A DNA stretch of 64,000 nt, from assembly GCA_029719485.1 (NCBI GenBank), contig CP120722.1, positions 372,001 to 436,000 on the forward strand, given 5' to 3'. The notes under the pieces are model-generated. The model saw only the letters and a program-made list of their open reading frames with translations, did not search any database and was not told the origin of the DNA. Position 1 is the stretch's first letter, and each line of letters opens with the position of its first letter. The stretch is from Kiritimatiellota bacterium B12222 (GTDB taxonomy: Bacteria > Verrucomicrobiota > Kiritimatiellia > SS1-B-03-39 > UBA6053). A program made the position numbers and the translations under genes. Positions 31,170 to 40,849 of the stretch are shown here, one piece after another.

Positions 31170-31410
31170 GCCCCTCTGCCCCGAATGGCACGAACTTAAG
31201 CCTTATTTGGTATCAAAATGATGATAAACATGCCCCCGGATGGTGGGCAACGCAGTAAGCCCGGGGTAAAGGAGGAACGACTGCAGCCCCGGATACAGGG
31301 GAGAGGGTTTGGGGCGCCCCGGAAGGGTGCGGGCGACCATTTGCTAAGGGTTCTTGCCTGAGTCCCCGTTAAACCCGGACCCCTCCGGGACGCGTATGTA
31401 TTTATCTATT
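31170..31410. other. GC-rich structured intergenic element of unknown nature
   Basis: Between two AT-rich flanks in the gene-free stretch 30868-31463 lies a block with clearly higher GC. It contains several inverted repeats: CCCCGG near 31232 with CCGGGG near 31259, the palindrome GGGGCGCCCC near 31312, and CCCGGA/TCCGGG near 31375-31390 with a 4-base loop. No convincing ORF is present on either strand. The composition and dense palindromes suggest a dispersed intergenic repeat or a structured RNA; nothing in the sequence settles the strand. Confidence 0.5.
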
Positions 31411-31463
31411 TTCCCAGAGCTGCACTCCTTCGTCGCTTGCCCAAGGCTAAACGCGTTAGCTCC

Positions 31464-32174
31464 TCAGTCCTGATCACTCAACGGACAATATCGGTAGCCC
31501 ACCCCATGAACCGTTTGTATAAAGGTCGGTACTTTTCGGTTTGGCTCAATTTTCTTTCGCAACTGGGCAATATGCTGATCCAACGTACGAGTCGTTCCAT
31601 AGTAAGCCACCCCCCAGGCATGATTTAAAAGTTCATCCCGGGTGAGAACTTCACGGGGCCTCGCTGCAAATACCGCCAACAATTCGACTTCGCGCACACT
31701 TAAATCAATCTCTTGCTTTCCATCACGTCCCTTTTGCTGTTTAGCCAAAATTCGAAAGGGCCCGATGGTGAAATCATGGCGACAACTTTCTCCACGCGAA
31801 TCCCCGCTCCGCCTCAACAACGCATGCACCCTCGCCAAAAGTTCCCGAACCCCAAAAGGCTTGGTCATATAATCATCAGCCCCCAACTCTAATCCCAACA
31901 CCTTATCAATTTCTTCGCTCTTCGCCGTGAGCATCAATACAGGAATTCTCTGATTATGACGGCGAATCTCACGACAGACATCATAACCACTTCGCCCTGG
32001 CATCATCACATCCAAAATCACCAAGTCAGGGGTCACTTCTTGATACTTCTCTAATCCCTTCTCACCATCGGACGCTTGAGACACCCGATAGTTTTCGCTT
32101 TCCAAGGTGTCGACCAATCCCTGCCGAATCGCGGGATCATCCTCCACCAATAAAATATGAATAGCTGATGTCAT
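31464..32174 (-). CDS. OmpR/PhoB-family response regulator
   Basis: A 236-residue two-domain regulator. The receiver domain has the acidic pocket VEDD, the phospho-acceptor in DLVILDVMMPG, and the TAKSEEIDKVLGLELGADDYMTKPF region with the conserved lysine. The C-terminal winged helix (after about residue 135) ends in the typical GVGYRY. I start it at 32174, where the ATG overlaps the kinase stop by four bases; the frame continues upstream inside the kinase gene. It is cognate to the adjacent kinase and probably controls genes of the envelope; target genes are unknown. Confidence 0.92.
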   Translation of the reverse strand: MTSAIHILLVEDDPAIRQGLVDTLESENYRVSQASDGEKGLEKYQEVTPDLVILDVMMPGRSGYDVCREIRRHNQRIPVLMLTAKSEEIDKVLGLELGADDYMTKPFGVRELLARVHALLRRSGDSRGESCRHDFTIGPFRILAKQQKGRDGKQEIDLSVREVELLAVFAARPREVLTRDELLNHAWGVAYYGTTRTLDQHIAQLRKKIEPNRKVPTFIQTVHGVGYRYCPLSDQD

Positions 32175-33754
32175 GATTTTTCCTCCGGAGGCACAGGAAT
32201 CCTCCAAACAAAGATACAACCTGTTTTATCTGAATGACAGGACAAGTCTCCATTCATCTCCCGCGCCAATCGACGCGAAATATGCAATCCTAATCCCGTG
32301 CCTCCACTCTCACGCGTAATACTCATATCCACCTGATGAAAGGCATTAAAAATTTTAGTTTGTTCAGACGGAGGAATCCCCGGCCCCTCATCCTCAAAAC
32401 TCACAGCAAGATGATCACCACTCTTTTGAATTTTAATACGCAACACCCCTCCCTCTGACGCATACTTCATCGCATTATCAAATAAATTAAGCATCACCTG
32501 CTCCACCGCATCTGGATCCGCAAACCCCCATCCCTGCTCTTCGGGTAAACATACGCACATCCCCAATTCGGTAAACCTTTCCTGCACCCGCTCCACCACG
32601 GCGAGCAAATGATCATTCACGCAAAGCGGAACGGCTTGTAGACGACTACGCCCCATTTCAAGCCGACTAAAATCCAACACATTATGCACCAAGCGGGCCA
32701 GGCGTTCACTTTCATTGCGCATCGTTTGCAAATAGTGTTTTTGTTTTTCGGGATCTTTCACCCGCCCTTCCAACAACAATTCACTATACAAACGCAAGGT
32801 GGTTAAGGGCGTTTTAAATTCGTGACTCACATTCGAAACAAAGCTGGTCTTTTGCAACGCCTCTTTCCGACTCCGATTCACCCAGGCCGTTAACCCAAAC
32901 GTTCCACCTAAAATGCACAGAATCAACATCAGCCCCAAACTCCCCGCCACATACAAGAACGCATCTGACAATCCTTCTTCCAGTGGAGCTTGCGGATACA
33001 TCGCCAAACGCGCATACGGCAACAAGGCACCCATCTCCGTACTCAGTTCCCCGCTGCGATTTTCTGTTTCACCCGTGGCTACCAAAACCCGGTCCCGTCG
33101 ATCTAACAGCGCCAAATCAACACCCCCCGCCGAAATAGACAAAGAACGTAACCACACATCAATGCGCGCATACAAAGCCGACATCTCGATCTCAACCCCC
33201 ACCACTTCAGCCTGACCGCCCACAGACACATACAACAATAAACTATCCCGATCCGCCCATTGCCACGGCCGCCATTCCGAAAGCAACTCAGGAGGCGCCC
33301 TTTTATATCTGGAAAAACTTTTGGTTTCAGCCTGTGGAGGAAACCACTCCACCCGGTCTGCAAACAACGCCTCATATCGACTCAAAAACTGTTCCGTTTC
33401 AGGGTCCAAATAAATTCCGAGCTTCGGAAGTAACACCTTTCCATCTTCCGACACTCGGAACACATTCCGAACCAAAGGATGACTACGCTGCAACTCCATC
33501 AACGCCTCGTCTTTTGCAGACGCCGGCAAGGACTGCAGCTGAAAAATCAATTCATCCCTCAACCTCTCCATCCGTTCCCGCAGCCGCTCAGCACTTTGCT
33601 CCAAACTCCGCTCATGAACACTCAAGGTCTGCTCTTGCAAACGTTGCTGTTCCAGAAACAACATTTTCATCCCCACACCCGCCAGCACCAACACAGGAAG
33701 AATCACCAAAATTGTGAAAAACCAAACGGGAAACCTACGGGGGTGGGATCTCAT
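32171..33754 (-). CDS. Membrane sensor histidine kinase
   Basis: A 527-residue kinase with a helix at residues 10-31, an extracytoplasmic sensor region of about 230 residues, a second helix near 265-290, a short linker, the HisKA segment FVSNVSHEFKTPLTTLRLYSE with the phospho-accepting histidine, and a HATPase domain with N-box LFDNAMKYA, G1 box DEGPGI and G2 box GGTGLGLHI. It starts after AGGA five bases upstream, seven bases from the end of the VWA gene, and its stop overlaps the response regulator start. The sensor region has no family I recognise. Confidence 0.92.
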   Translation of the reverse strand: MRSHPRRFPVWFFTILVILPVLVLAGVGMKMLFLEQQRLQEQTLSVHERSLEQSAERLRERMERLRDELIFQLQSLPASAKDEALMELQRSHPLVRNVFRVSEDGKVLLPKLGIYLDPETEQFLSRYEALFADRVEWFPPQAETKSFSRYKRAPPELLSEWRPWQWADRDSLLLYVSVGGQAEVVGVEIEMSALYARIDVWLRSLSISAGGVDLALLDRRDRVLVATGETENRSGELSTEMGALLPYARLAMYPQAPLEEGLSDAFLYVAGSLGLMLILCILGGTFGLTAWVNRSRKEALQKTSFVSNVSHEFKTPLTTLRLYSELLLEGRVKDPEKQKHYLQTMRNESERLARLVHNVLDFSRLEMGRSRLQAVPLCVNDHLLAVVERVQERFTELGMCVCLPEEQGWGFADPDAVEQVMLNLFDNAMKYASEGGVLRIKIQKSGDHLAVSFEDEGPGIPPSEQTKIFNAFHQVDMSITRESGGTGLGLHISRRLAREMNGDLSCHSDKTGCIFVWRIPVPPEEKS

Positions 33755-33761
33755 AAATGTC

Positions 33762-35135
33762 CTATTTGAACCAGCTGGATTTTGTGCGCTGCTGACTTTT
33801 GGTTTGCTCCGCTTCTGTCCGCAGCAATTTCCGGTTTTTTGTATTCAAGCCTTCTTCTTCCAACTGCGTACTTCTCAATTCAAGATTATTCACTTCAGCA
33901 GTAATCTCCTCTTGAGGAACTGAAAAGTATTCATTGCCCTGAATTAAGAGTTGTTGATTACGACGAAGCAACTCCACCGCCGCTTTTTGATCGCCCTGCT
34001 CGTAGAGGGTAATGGCTTCTTCTTTTGCCAGCGCATTATTGGTCAACAACAAATCTTTGCCTACCGCTTCATTGTAACTCGCCTGCACCACATCAGCCCG
34101 TTTACTAAACTGAGCATTCAGGGCCAAGCTTTGGGTTTCATCCTGTTCGCTAAACAAATTGCGATACTGAATGGCGGCCGAAAGCAGGGGCAACTCTATG
34201 TCCGCGGCCGTTGCGGGCACTTCGACTTCCAACAACAAAAAGCGTTCCTGACTGCCATACAATTGATTGAAATCCACCTCTACGGACTGACCACGAATCG
34301 TGGCATCGCGTCCAATCGAACGAATGGGTTTCACATTTTCAGGGCAATTAATTTTAATGCGCACATTCCGGGCCACCACACTCAAGACATCACCCAGTTC
34401 TTCGTTAAAGATACGGGCCAAGTCATTTTCATTCTCCACAAAGTAGGTATTGCCATCGCTGCGTTGAGACAGACTGGTCATTACATCTTCATTGTAATCA
34501 ATCCCCACACCTATGGTCGTCACCGAGATCCCTTCCTTTTGTAAACTGGTTCCCAGCCGCCCCAACTCTCCGGGAGAAGAGGGTCCCACATTCGCCAACC
34601 CATCCGACAGCAAAATCATCCGGTGCACCATCCCTTCCGCATGATCGCCCACCGCTTTGCGAAGTTCGGAAGCCCCCTGACTCACCCCGCCAAACAAATT
34701 GGTATTTCCCGAAGGCCGTATGGACTGAATCAATTCCCGCGCCCGCCGTTGATCTTTTAAAGCGCCCGCCGGAATCAACGTTTCCACATGCGTATCATAA
34801 ATCACCAACGAGAAAATATCCTGAGCTCCCAGGCGCGACAACGCCTCCAAGGCCGCCTGACGCGCCTGCTCCATTTTATTGCCCTGCATCGACCCTGAAT
34901 AATCCATCACAATACAAAGATTGACCGGAGGACGTTCCGCATCTTGTGGGGGGGCATCGGCAAGCAGGCTCACTTTCACTACAGCCGTTTGCTGTTGATC
35001 CGCCTCCAGAACCCCACGTTCCAATTCCACTTTGCATTCAATTAAATGTTCAGTCGTGGCCGCCCACACATTTCCCAGCAGGAGACTCAGTCCCACACTC
35101 ATCCACCCATAAAATTTTAGCATATTCACATTCAT
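33762..35135 (-). CDS. Secreted von Willebrand factor A domain protein
   Basis: The 457-residue protein has a signal peptide ending GNVWA and a VWA domain with an intact metal-ion-dependent adhesion site, DYSGSM in the first loop and the later threonine and aspartate loops (NTNLFGG, LLSDGLAN). The C-terminal half has a beta-rich region and then a helical, glutamate-rich tail. Proteins with this layout (signal, VWA, beta sandwich) are frequent in PVC and other bacteria, with envelope-stress or adhesion roles suggested but rarely tested. Because it precedes the kinase in the same operon, it may report an extracytoplasmic state to it. GGAG lies six bases before the start. Confidence 0.88.
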   Translation of the reverse strand: MNVNMLKFYGWMSVGLSLLLGNVWAATTEHLIECKVELERGVLEADQQQTAVVKVSLLADAPPQDAERPPVNLCIVMDYSGSMQGNKMEQARQAALEALSRLGAQDIFSLVIYDTHVETLIPAGALKDQRRARELIQSIRPSGNTNLFGGVSQGASELRKAVGDHAEGMVHRMILLSDGLANVGPSSPGELGRLGTSLQKEGISVTTIGVGIDYNEDVMTSLSQRSDGNTYFVENENDLARIFNEELGDVLSVVARNVRIKINCPENVKPIRSIGRDATIRGQSVEVDFNQLYGSQERFLLLEVEVPATAADIELPLLSAAIQYRNLFSEQDETQSLALNAQFSKRADVVQASYNEAVGKDLLLTNNALAKEEAITLYEQGDQKAAVELLRRNQQLLIQGNEYFSVPQEEITAEVNNLELRSTQLEEEGLNTKNRKLLRTEAEQTKSQQRTKSSWFK

Positions 35136-35341
35136 TTTCTACTCCATCATTGCAGGTTATGATGAATTCAACCAGAACTCATTTACAGGTACATCTTCTC
35201 AGAACCCGCCCCTCCAGATGTCATGAACTTACACAATGTTTGTAAAAGAATTGTAAATAGAAAGCAGAACCCACATCTTTTTCAAAACGCGAAGCCTGAA
35301 TTCCCTCTGGACATGGCCCCACGAAAAGCCCAGGAAACCCT

Positions 35342-38300
35342 ATGAGCCACCCCCTTTATTTCCCACGATATATTTTGAAACTCTGCTTGTGGATCGGTCT
35401 CGCGTTTTCCGCTTTTGCACCAGCAGCAGAACCCCGGGATCTGGATCTGGCGATCGACCAACTTCTCGCTGGCGATACCCAAGTCATCCCCGATTTAGTG
35501 AAAGTCCAAGACCAAGCGTTACCACGGCTCATCTCCAAACGTTTTCCAGAACCCATCAACCTACAGCCACTGTTGGAGCAATTGGGAGCTGACTTTTATG
35601 AGGACCGCATCGCTGCCGTTCAAAGTTTAAGCAAAATGGGCCTGAAGATTGGCCCGGAAGTCACCGCCTTTCAGCAACAACACCTGGATGACCCCGAAAT
35701 CCTAAAGCGCACGCAACAAGTACTAGACCATCTCGAAGATCTCGAACAACAAGTCGATCATCTCGCCGTGGTCACTTTCCTCCTCACTTGCCAGGAGCTG
35801 CAACCCGAAGTGTTCCTCCCGCTACAGGAGAGTTATCAAAAAGTCTTTGCAGAAAAACCCAAAGAACTTTTTGCAGCATGGAAACAGCCTGAACCCCCGG
35901 AACTTTTCCTCGATTTCGCCACTCAGGTCATGCAAATCCCCGATCTGCAACCCTCCTTTGTACTGTGGTTACTCAGAAAAGGAGACAAGCAAAGTATCCA
36001 AGCCATCCTGCGCCATTTACTCAAATTAGACTTTGAAACCACCTTCCTCGCCTTCAATGTTGAGAGCAATCACTCCCATGAAGTCGACAATCTGATTTTA
36101 AATGAATTTGCAGACCAACTCACCATGCAACGGATCCACCTACGCATCAAACGAATCTACAATCGCCAACGGGAGGCCCCCTCATTTACCTTTGATCCGA
36201 CTCAACCTCTCAGCCCCGAATTGGCATTTCAGCTATTCAACCTCACGCAGCGCTCCACCTTGGCAAGCTACTACAGCACCTATCTACTTGAAAAGATGGC
36301 CCCCTTATCTGTGGAAGCCGTCAGAACTCTCATTTTAACCACCCCTTTGGAAAATGATTTCATCCCCATTCTGGTGGAAAAATGGCCTGAGCTACAACCC
36401 GAATTACAAGAAATCGTCCTTCAGAAATTGACGGACGCCGATCAATATGGGCTGTGGTTAAGCGCCTATAGTATTGCAACCCGTGAACTGGACATGAGCT
36501 TCGAAATCGGAGAGCTGGATTCCCAGTGGATCCAGCTCTATGAAAAAGAAGGGAAACATAACCAAGAACACATGCTCAGAAATGGAGCGCACTTCAAAAT
36601 CACTCCTCACCTGCTCATCTCTCACTTGCAACAACAGGGCCCCTTTACCGGAGGGTTAGGCATGGGGAATGACACTTTTGCCTACCTACTAGAAGTCGAT
36701 GACCCGGAGATTCAACGGGAAGCACTCAGGTGCATGAGCCAACTCAACGGGAAGACCACAGTCCGCTCCAACGATGTTGCAGAAATTTGGAGTATAGTGC
36801 TCAAAAATCCTAATGGGGCCTCAGAAAAAATAGATTTTCTCGGTCGCATTCAGCATAAGAACTTTCGTCCTTTTCTTAGGCAACAAATGACGAGGAAGCT
36901 ATCGCCTGAACTCAGCCCCCGACTCAAAAATTTTTATGAGCAAAATCGCGAACTGATTCTACCGCTGTTGCAGACTGAGCTCCTCTCTCCCACAGGATTC
37001 ACATTGATGTGCCTGCTTTCCGAGATCCCTGAACTCCCCGAAGCTGATCGAGAAATACTGGAAGCCGCCCTCATCAATGTTCTGCGTCAAAATGTCCTCC
37101 CTCCAGATAACATGTTCTGTGCACTCCTCACGGGACTCAACCTGAAAACCACCGATCCCCTGTGGTTTCATGCACTCCTGAATCAAATCGAAAACCCTCG
37201 CTTTAGATTCAGCTCTTTTCCCATTTGGCAATTAGAGTACAGCCTGTCTCCATTTCTTCCTGACCTACAAACCAAACTAACACCCACCACAGAACATACC
37301 ACGAAACTGCTCTGTACCGGTCTCATGATTGACCCGGAGCTCCCGGAATGGTCAGCGCATGTGCAAACGGTCCTACAGCAGAACGACGACCCCAAAACCG
37401 TCGCCATGCTCATCTCAACCCTCAGCACCCTCAATCAGGAGCCCGATTTATCTCAACTCAGTCAGGAGCGGCAGGCCTTTCTCTTTGATGCCTCCACCCT
37501 CAATAAAGATAGGGCTGTTAAGACCTTACTCAAAACCTTAAAACGTCCGGAAAACAAACAAACCGCCCTCAAAAATCTTCAACCTCAACTCAATGTCATC
37601 CTCAATTACAACCGCACGCATACGGATATAGGAACTCTATTTATTGAGGAGCCCGACAGTTGGGATCTTGTGGGCGAAACCTGTCTTTCGCTGGTGGAAA
37701 CAGGAAACCTGGAACAGGCCCAAAATGCCGCCTCCCAACTCACCTTTTTTGATGCGGTACCGATGACCGTATTTCCACGGATTTTGCAGGTCTTAGAAAA
37801 TCCTGACAGCGATTTACGCACCCGCAATTCTTTACTCTGGGTTGTGGCAGGCATGGGACAACAGGCATCTGAATATGCTGAAAGGATTCGTAATCTCACT
37901 ATCTCAGACAAAGAAGGTCTAGAACGATACGCCTTTGCCCTCGCGACCATCAGTCCTAAGCTGGAAGAACGAAAAGAGAACTTGGATAAACTGATAGAGA
38001 GCACCCTAGCAGATCCTTCTACCCTGCGCATGCGCATGATCAGAAGAGTGGAAGGCTTCGAACTTGAGAAGTTGGCCTTTTTTAATCAAGTACTCGCACA
38101 GGCCTATGTCCAAGAGATGAACCCACGACAAGTCTACCCCCTCAAAGAAATCATCTACGCTGCCACCTCATTTCAACATCAAGAAACCGCATGGCCCTTG
38201 TATCAGGATCTGCTCATCCACTTGGCCGACCCGGAACTCGAAAATTTATCCCTGCAACTCCTCGCCGATACGGTGATGGAAACCCTGATCAGTGAATACC

Positions 38301-38410
38301 CCAATCAAATCCCCAACTTTATCCCTTTGGTCGACGACCTCCCTCCGACCACCAAACAAACCAAAACCTACCGGGCATTTATAGAAAAAGCTAAAATCAC
38401 TGATCACTAA
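35342..38410 (+). CDS. Large secreted helical-repeat protein of unknown function
   Basis: This 1,022-residue protein starts with a signal peptide (ILKLCLWIGLAFSAFAPAAE) and is otherwise an almost continuous series of amphipathic helices with leucine-rich pairs, reminiscent of HEAT-like or armadillo repeats but without a repeat regular enough to assign by eye. No catalytic motif or membrane segment after the signal is visible. AGGA precedes the start by six bases. It is divergent from the VWA-kinase operon across about 200 bases and is followed 23 bases later by the end of the convergent M42 gene. I do not recognise a family; a periplasmic or surface scaffold is a guess. Confidence 0.75.
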   Translation: MSHPLYFPRYILKLCLWIGLAFSAFAPAAEPRDLDLAIDQLLAGDTQVIPDLVKVQDQALPRLISKRFPEPINLQPLLEQLGADFYEDRIAAVQSLSKMGLKIGPEVTAFQQQHLDDPEILKRTQQVLDHLEDLEQQVDHLAVVTFLLTCQELQPEVFLPLQESYQKVFAEKPKELFAAWKQPEPPELFLDFATQVMQIPDLQPSFVLWLLRKGDKQSIQAILRHLLKLDFETTFLAFNVESNHSHEVDNLILNEFADQLTMQRIHLRIKRIYNRQREAPSFTFDPTQPLSPELAFQLFNLTQRSTLASYYSTYLLEKMAPLSVEAVRTLILTTPLENDFIPILVEKWPELQPELQEIVLQKLTDADQYGLWLSAYSIATRELDMSFEIGELDSQWIQLYEKEGKHNQEHMLRNGAHFKITPHLLISHLQQQGPFTGGLGMGNDTFAYLLEVDDPEIQREALRCMSQLNGKTTVRSNDVAEIWSIVLKNPNGASEKIDFLGRIQHKNFRPFLRQQMTRKLSPELSPRLKNFYEQNRELILPLLQTELLSPTGFTLMCLLSEIPELPEADREILEAALINVLRQNVLPPDNMFCALLTGLNLKTTDPLWFHALLNQIENPRFRFSSFPIWQLEYSLSPFLPDLQTKLTPTTEHTTKLLCTGLMIDPELPEWSAHVQTVLQQNDDPKTVAMLISTLSTLNQEPDLSQLSQERQAFLFDASTLNKDRAVKTLLKTLKRPENKQTALKNLQPQLNVILNYNRTHTDIGTLFIEEPDSWDLVGETCLSLVETGNLEQAQNAASQLTFFDAVPMTVFPRILQVLENPDSDLRTRNSLLWVVAGMGQQASEYAERIRNLTISDKEGLERYAFALATISPKLEERKENLDKLIESTLADPSTLRMRMIRRVEGFELEKLAFFNQVLAQAYVQEMNPRQVYPLKEIIYAATSFQHQETAWPLYQDLLIHLADPELENLSLQLLADTVMETLISEYPNQIPNFIPLVDDLPPTTKQTKTYRAFIEKAKITDH

Positions 38411-38433
38411 AAAAGGGATTCATTTTTTCTTTA

Positions 38434-39498
38434 TCAATCGTCCAAGGAAAACTCAGCCGCTTCAATTTGTCCCACCACCGCTTCGTTGAGATAGGTCGCG
38501 AGGAGATCGATGGCCGCTTGCACGTCATTCGCATACACCAACTCATTCACGGTATGAATGTAACGGGTTGGAATACTCAAGGTGATTCCGGCACAGCCTG
38601 CACCGGAACGTTGCAAGGCTCCCCCATCCGTTCCCCCGCGCGGCAATACTTCCAATTGATGGGAAATTTCATGCTGCTCTGCAATGCTCCGCATTTTTTT
38701 CACCAAACGCGGATGGCTGATCAAGGATCCATCCATGATTTTGATCCCCACACCCCCACCGAGTTGGGTGACTTGCCCCTCCGGGCTCCCCCCGGGATAA
38801 TCCGCAGCAATGGTCGTATCCAAAGCAATCCCCACTTCCGGCTGCACTTGGAAGGCAGCCGTGGTCGCCCCACGCAATCCAATTTCTTCCTGTGTGGTGG
38901 CCACTGCAACCACGGTAAACTGACATTTGGTCATCTTTTTGAGCGCTTCGATCATCACAAACACGCCCACCCGGTTGTCCAAACTTTTGGCAGCAAAGCC
39001 CTGACCACATTCGGAGAATCCTCGATCCAAGGTAACCATACCCCCAATTTCAAACTTGTCTTTCACCTCATCTACCGGCATGCCGGTGTCCACAAAAAAT
39101 AAATCCAATTGCGGACCATCACTATCCGGTTTGGTCATCAAATGCGTAGGTTTGGTAGCATAACACAACACCCCGGATACCACCGTGCCATCCTTTTGAT
39201 TGACCAAAACGCGTTGAGCAAATAACTGACGCGGATCAAAACCACCCAGTGGCTGTAAACGCAAAAATCCTTTGTCATCGATGTACTTGATGATAAATCC
39301 GATCTCATCCATATGGGCCGCGATCATAATCTTGGCATCACTTCCCCCTGGAAAAGTTGCATATAAATTGCCCATAGGATCCATGCGCATTTCATCGGTA
39401 AGATGATTTAATTCGCGACGGACAATACGACGAACATTTTCTTCCTGACCCGGAACCCCACGGGCTTCGCACAGTTCTTTTAATAACGCAGTATTCAT
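38434..39498 (-). CDS. M42-family metallo-aminopeptidase
   Basis: The 354-residue protein belongs to the M42 family of cobalt/zinc aminopeptidases (FrvX/glutamyl aminopeptidase/TET). The metal and catalytic residues are visible: first histidine and aspartate in AAHMDEIGF, the bridging aspartate in SLDNRVG, the catalytic pair in TTQEEIGLRG, the following ALDTT, and the last histidine in YIHTVNE. Family members form dodecameric shells that trim peptides to amino acids. It follows hisH by three bases, so it may be carried in the his operon without a pathway link. Confidence 0.92.
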   Translation of the reverse strand: MNTALLKELCEARGVPGQEENVRRIVRRELNHLTDEMRMDPMGNLYATFPGGSDAKIMIAAHMDEIGFIIKYIDDKGFLRLQPLGGFDPRQLFAQRVLVNQKDGTVVSGVLCYATKPTHLMTKPDSDGPQLDLFFVDTGMPVDEVKDKFEIGGMVTLDRGFSECGQGFAAKSLDNRVGVFVMIEALKKMTKCQFTVVAVATTQEEIGLRGATTAAFQVQPEVGIALDTTIAADYPGGSPEGQVTQLGGGVGIKIMDGSLISHPRLVKKMRSIAEQHEISHQLEVLPRGGTDGGALQRSGAGCAGITLSIPTRYIHTVNELVYANDVQAAIDLLATYLNEAVVGQIEAAEFSLDD

Positions 39499-39501
39499 GA
39501 T

Positions 39502-40119
39502 TTATCCTTGTTTCACAGATGCAGCAAAATGACCTAACAGTTTGAGACCGTCCGCCTGACTTTTTTCAGGATGAAATTGAACGGCATGACAATTGCCCAT
39601 GGAGATCGCACTCACATATTCAAATCCATAAGTCGAAGTGCCCGCAACCCATTGCTCATCCACCAAGGGCACATAATAACTGTGGACAAAATAAAAGTGA
39701 CGCTCAGTCAACTCGGAAGGGAAATACCTCTGTTCCTTGGTCCACGCACAACGGTTCCATCCCATTTGGGGAACTTTTAATTCTTCAGATCCCGGAAATT
39801 TTTTGACCCGGCCCGGCAGTACCCCCAAGCCTTCACTGCCTGGACTTTCTTCACTACTTTCAAACAACACCTGTAATCCCATGCAAATGCCAAAAAAGGG
39901 TTTATCGGCTTTGATCCATTCACGTAGCGGTTCAACCCACCCCTGATCTTGCAAGTGATTCATGCAATCACGAAAAGCTCCCTGACCCGGCATCAACACC
40001 CCGGAGACCTCTTCCATTTCGGAAGGTGCATTCAGCATGCGCGCAGAAAATCCTAAAGCAGCACAGGCATTCTGCACACTGCCCAGGTTTCCCATACCGT
40101 AATCAAGAATACCAATCAT
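39502..40119 (-). CDS. hisH: Imidazole glycerol phosphate synthase, glutaminase subunit
   Basis: The 205-residue class I glutamine amidotransferase supplies ammonia to HisF in histidine synthesis. The N-terminus MIGILDYGMGNLGSV, the oxyanion strand LMPGQGAF, the nucleophile cysteine in FFGICMGLQVLFE, and the catalytic His/Glu in VQFHPEKSQ are typical of HisH. Its start overlaps the hisB stop by four bases (ATGA). No hisF is in the window. Confidence 0.95.
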   Translation of the reverse strand: MIGILDYGMGNLGSVQNACAALGFSARMLNAPSEMEEVSGVLMPGQGAFRDCMNHLQDQGWVEPLREWIKADKPFFGICMGLQVLFESSEESPGSEGLGVLPGRVKKFPGSEELKVPQMGWNRCAWTKEQRYFPSELTERHFYFVHSYYVPLVDEQWVAGTSTYGFEYVSAISMGNCHAVQFHPEKSQADGLKLLGHFAASVKQG

Positions 40120-40709
40120 ATCAGGTCTTTACTAGAAGGAAGAATTCCCTCAATGCGGGGATCCAATTGTTTGGCCATATCTAAAGAGCGCGCGACCCCT
40201 TTGAAAACCGCTTCTTGTGCATGATGCACATCGCGTCCATAAAGTTGGGCAATGTGAAGGTTCATTTTCGCCATCGTAGAAAAGGCCCGCCAAAATTCTT
40301 CCATATTTTGCAAATCAAAATCTTTGATGTGAGTACCGGGATGCGCAATATCATACACCAAATAAGGACGTCCACCCATATCCAGCGCCACCCGGGCCAT
40401 GGCTTCATCCATGGGTAACAAAAAGAAACCATAGCGCTTGATGCCGCGACGATCACCCAAAGCTTCATTTAAGGCTTCACCTAAAACAATGCCCACATCT
40501 TCAACCGTGTGATGATCATCCACCTGCAAGTCACCAACTGCTTCAATTGATAAATCAATTAGGGCATGTTTGGTCAGCAATTCTAACATGTGGTCAAAAA
40601 AACCTACCCCGGTGGAAATGTCGGCTACACCGGTTCCATCCAGATTTAGGGTGAGTTTAATTTGGGTTTCGCGGGTATTCCGCTCTCGGGTAACAATTCG
40701 TGGATTCAT
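40116..40709 (-). CDS. hisB: Imidazoleglycerol-phosphate dehydratase
   Basis: The 197-residue enzyme dehydrates imidazole glycerol phosphate in histidine synthesis. It carries the duplicated metal-binding motifs: FFDHMLELLTKH with DDHHTVEDVGI, and later the second set ending DVHHAQEAVFKG. It is the monofunctional form, lacking a histidinol phosphatase domain. I start it at 40709, preceded by AAGGGGAGGC; an in-frame TTG six codons upstream is less likely. hisB and hisH are translationally coupled. Confidence 0.95.
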   Translation of the reverse strand: MNPRIVTRERNTRETQIKLTLNLDGTGVADISTGVGFFDHMLELLTKHALIDLSIEAVGDLQVDDHHTVEDVGIVLGEALNEALGDRRGIKRYGFFLLPMDEAMARVALDMGGRPYLVYDIAHPGTHIKDFDLQNMEEFWRAFSTMAKMNLHIAQLYGRDVHHAQEAVFKGVARSLDMAKQLDPRIEGILPSSKDLI

Positions 40710-40754
40710 GCCTCCCCTTATGTCCAAGCAAAGGCTCTACTCCAAGTAAAAAGT

Positions 40755-40772
40755 GAAAACGTTGAAAACGTT
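40755..40772. repeat. Direct repeat in the hisB upstream region
   Basis: Two adjacent copies of GAAAACGTT, each ending in the palindrome AACGTT, lie in the 140-base region between hisB and the divergent acyltransferase gene. They could be a regulator site for either gene. The evidence is the repeat alone. Confidence 0.3.
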
Positions 40773-40849
40773 ATTATCGATTTTTGCCCTTTATCCAATT
40801 CCCCAAACCCAAACTCGACATGCTTCTTCCCGAGGCGTAAACTCGAGAA

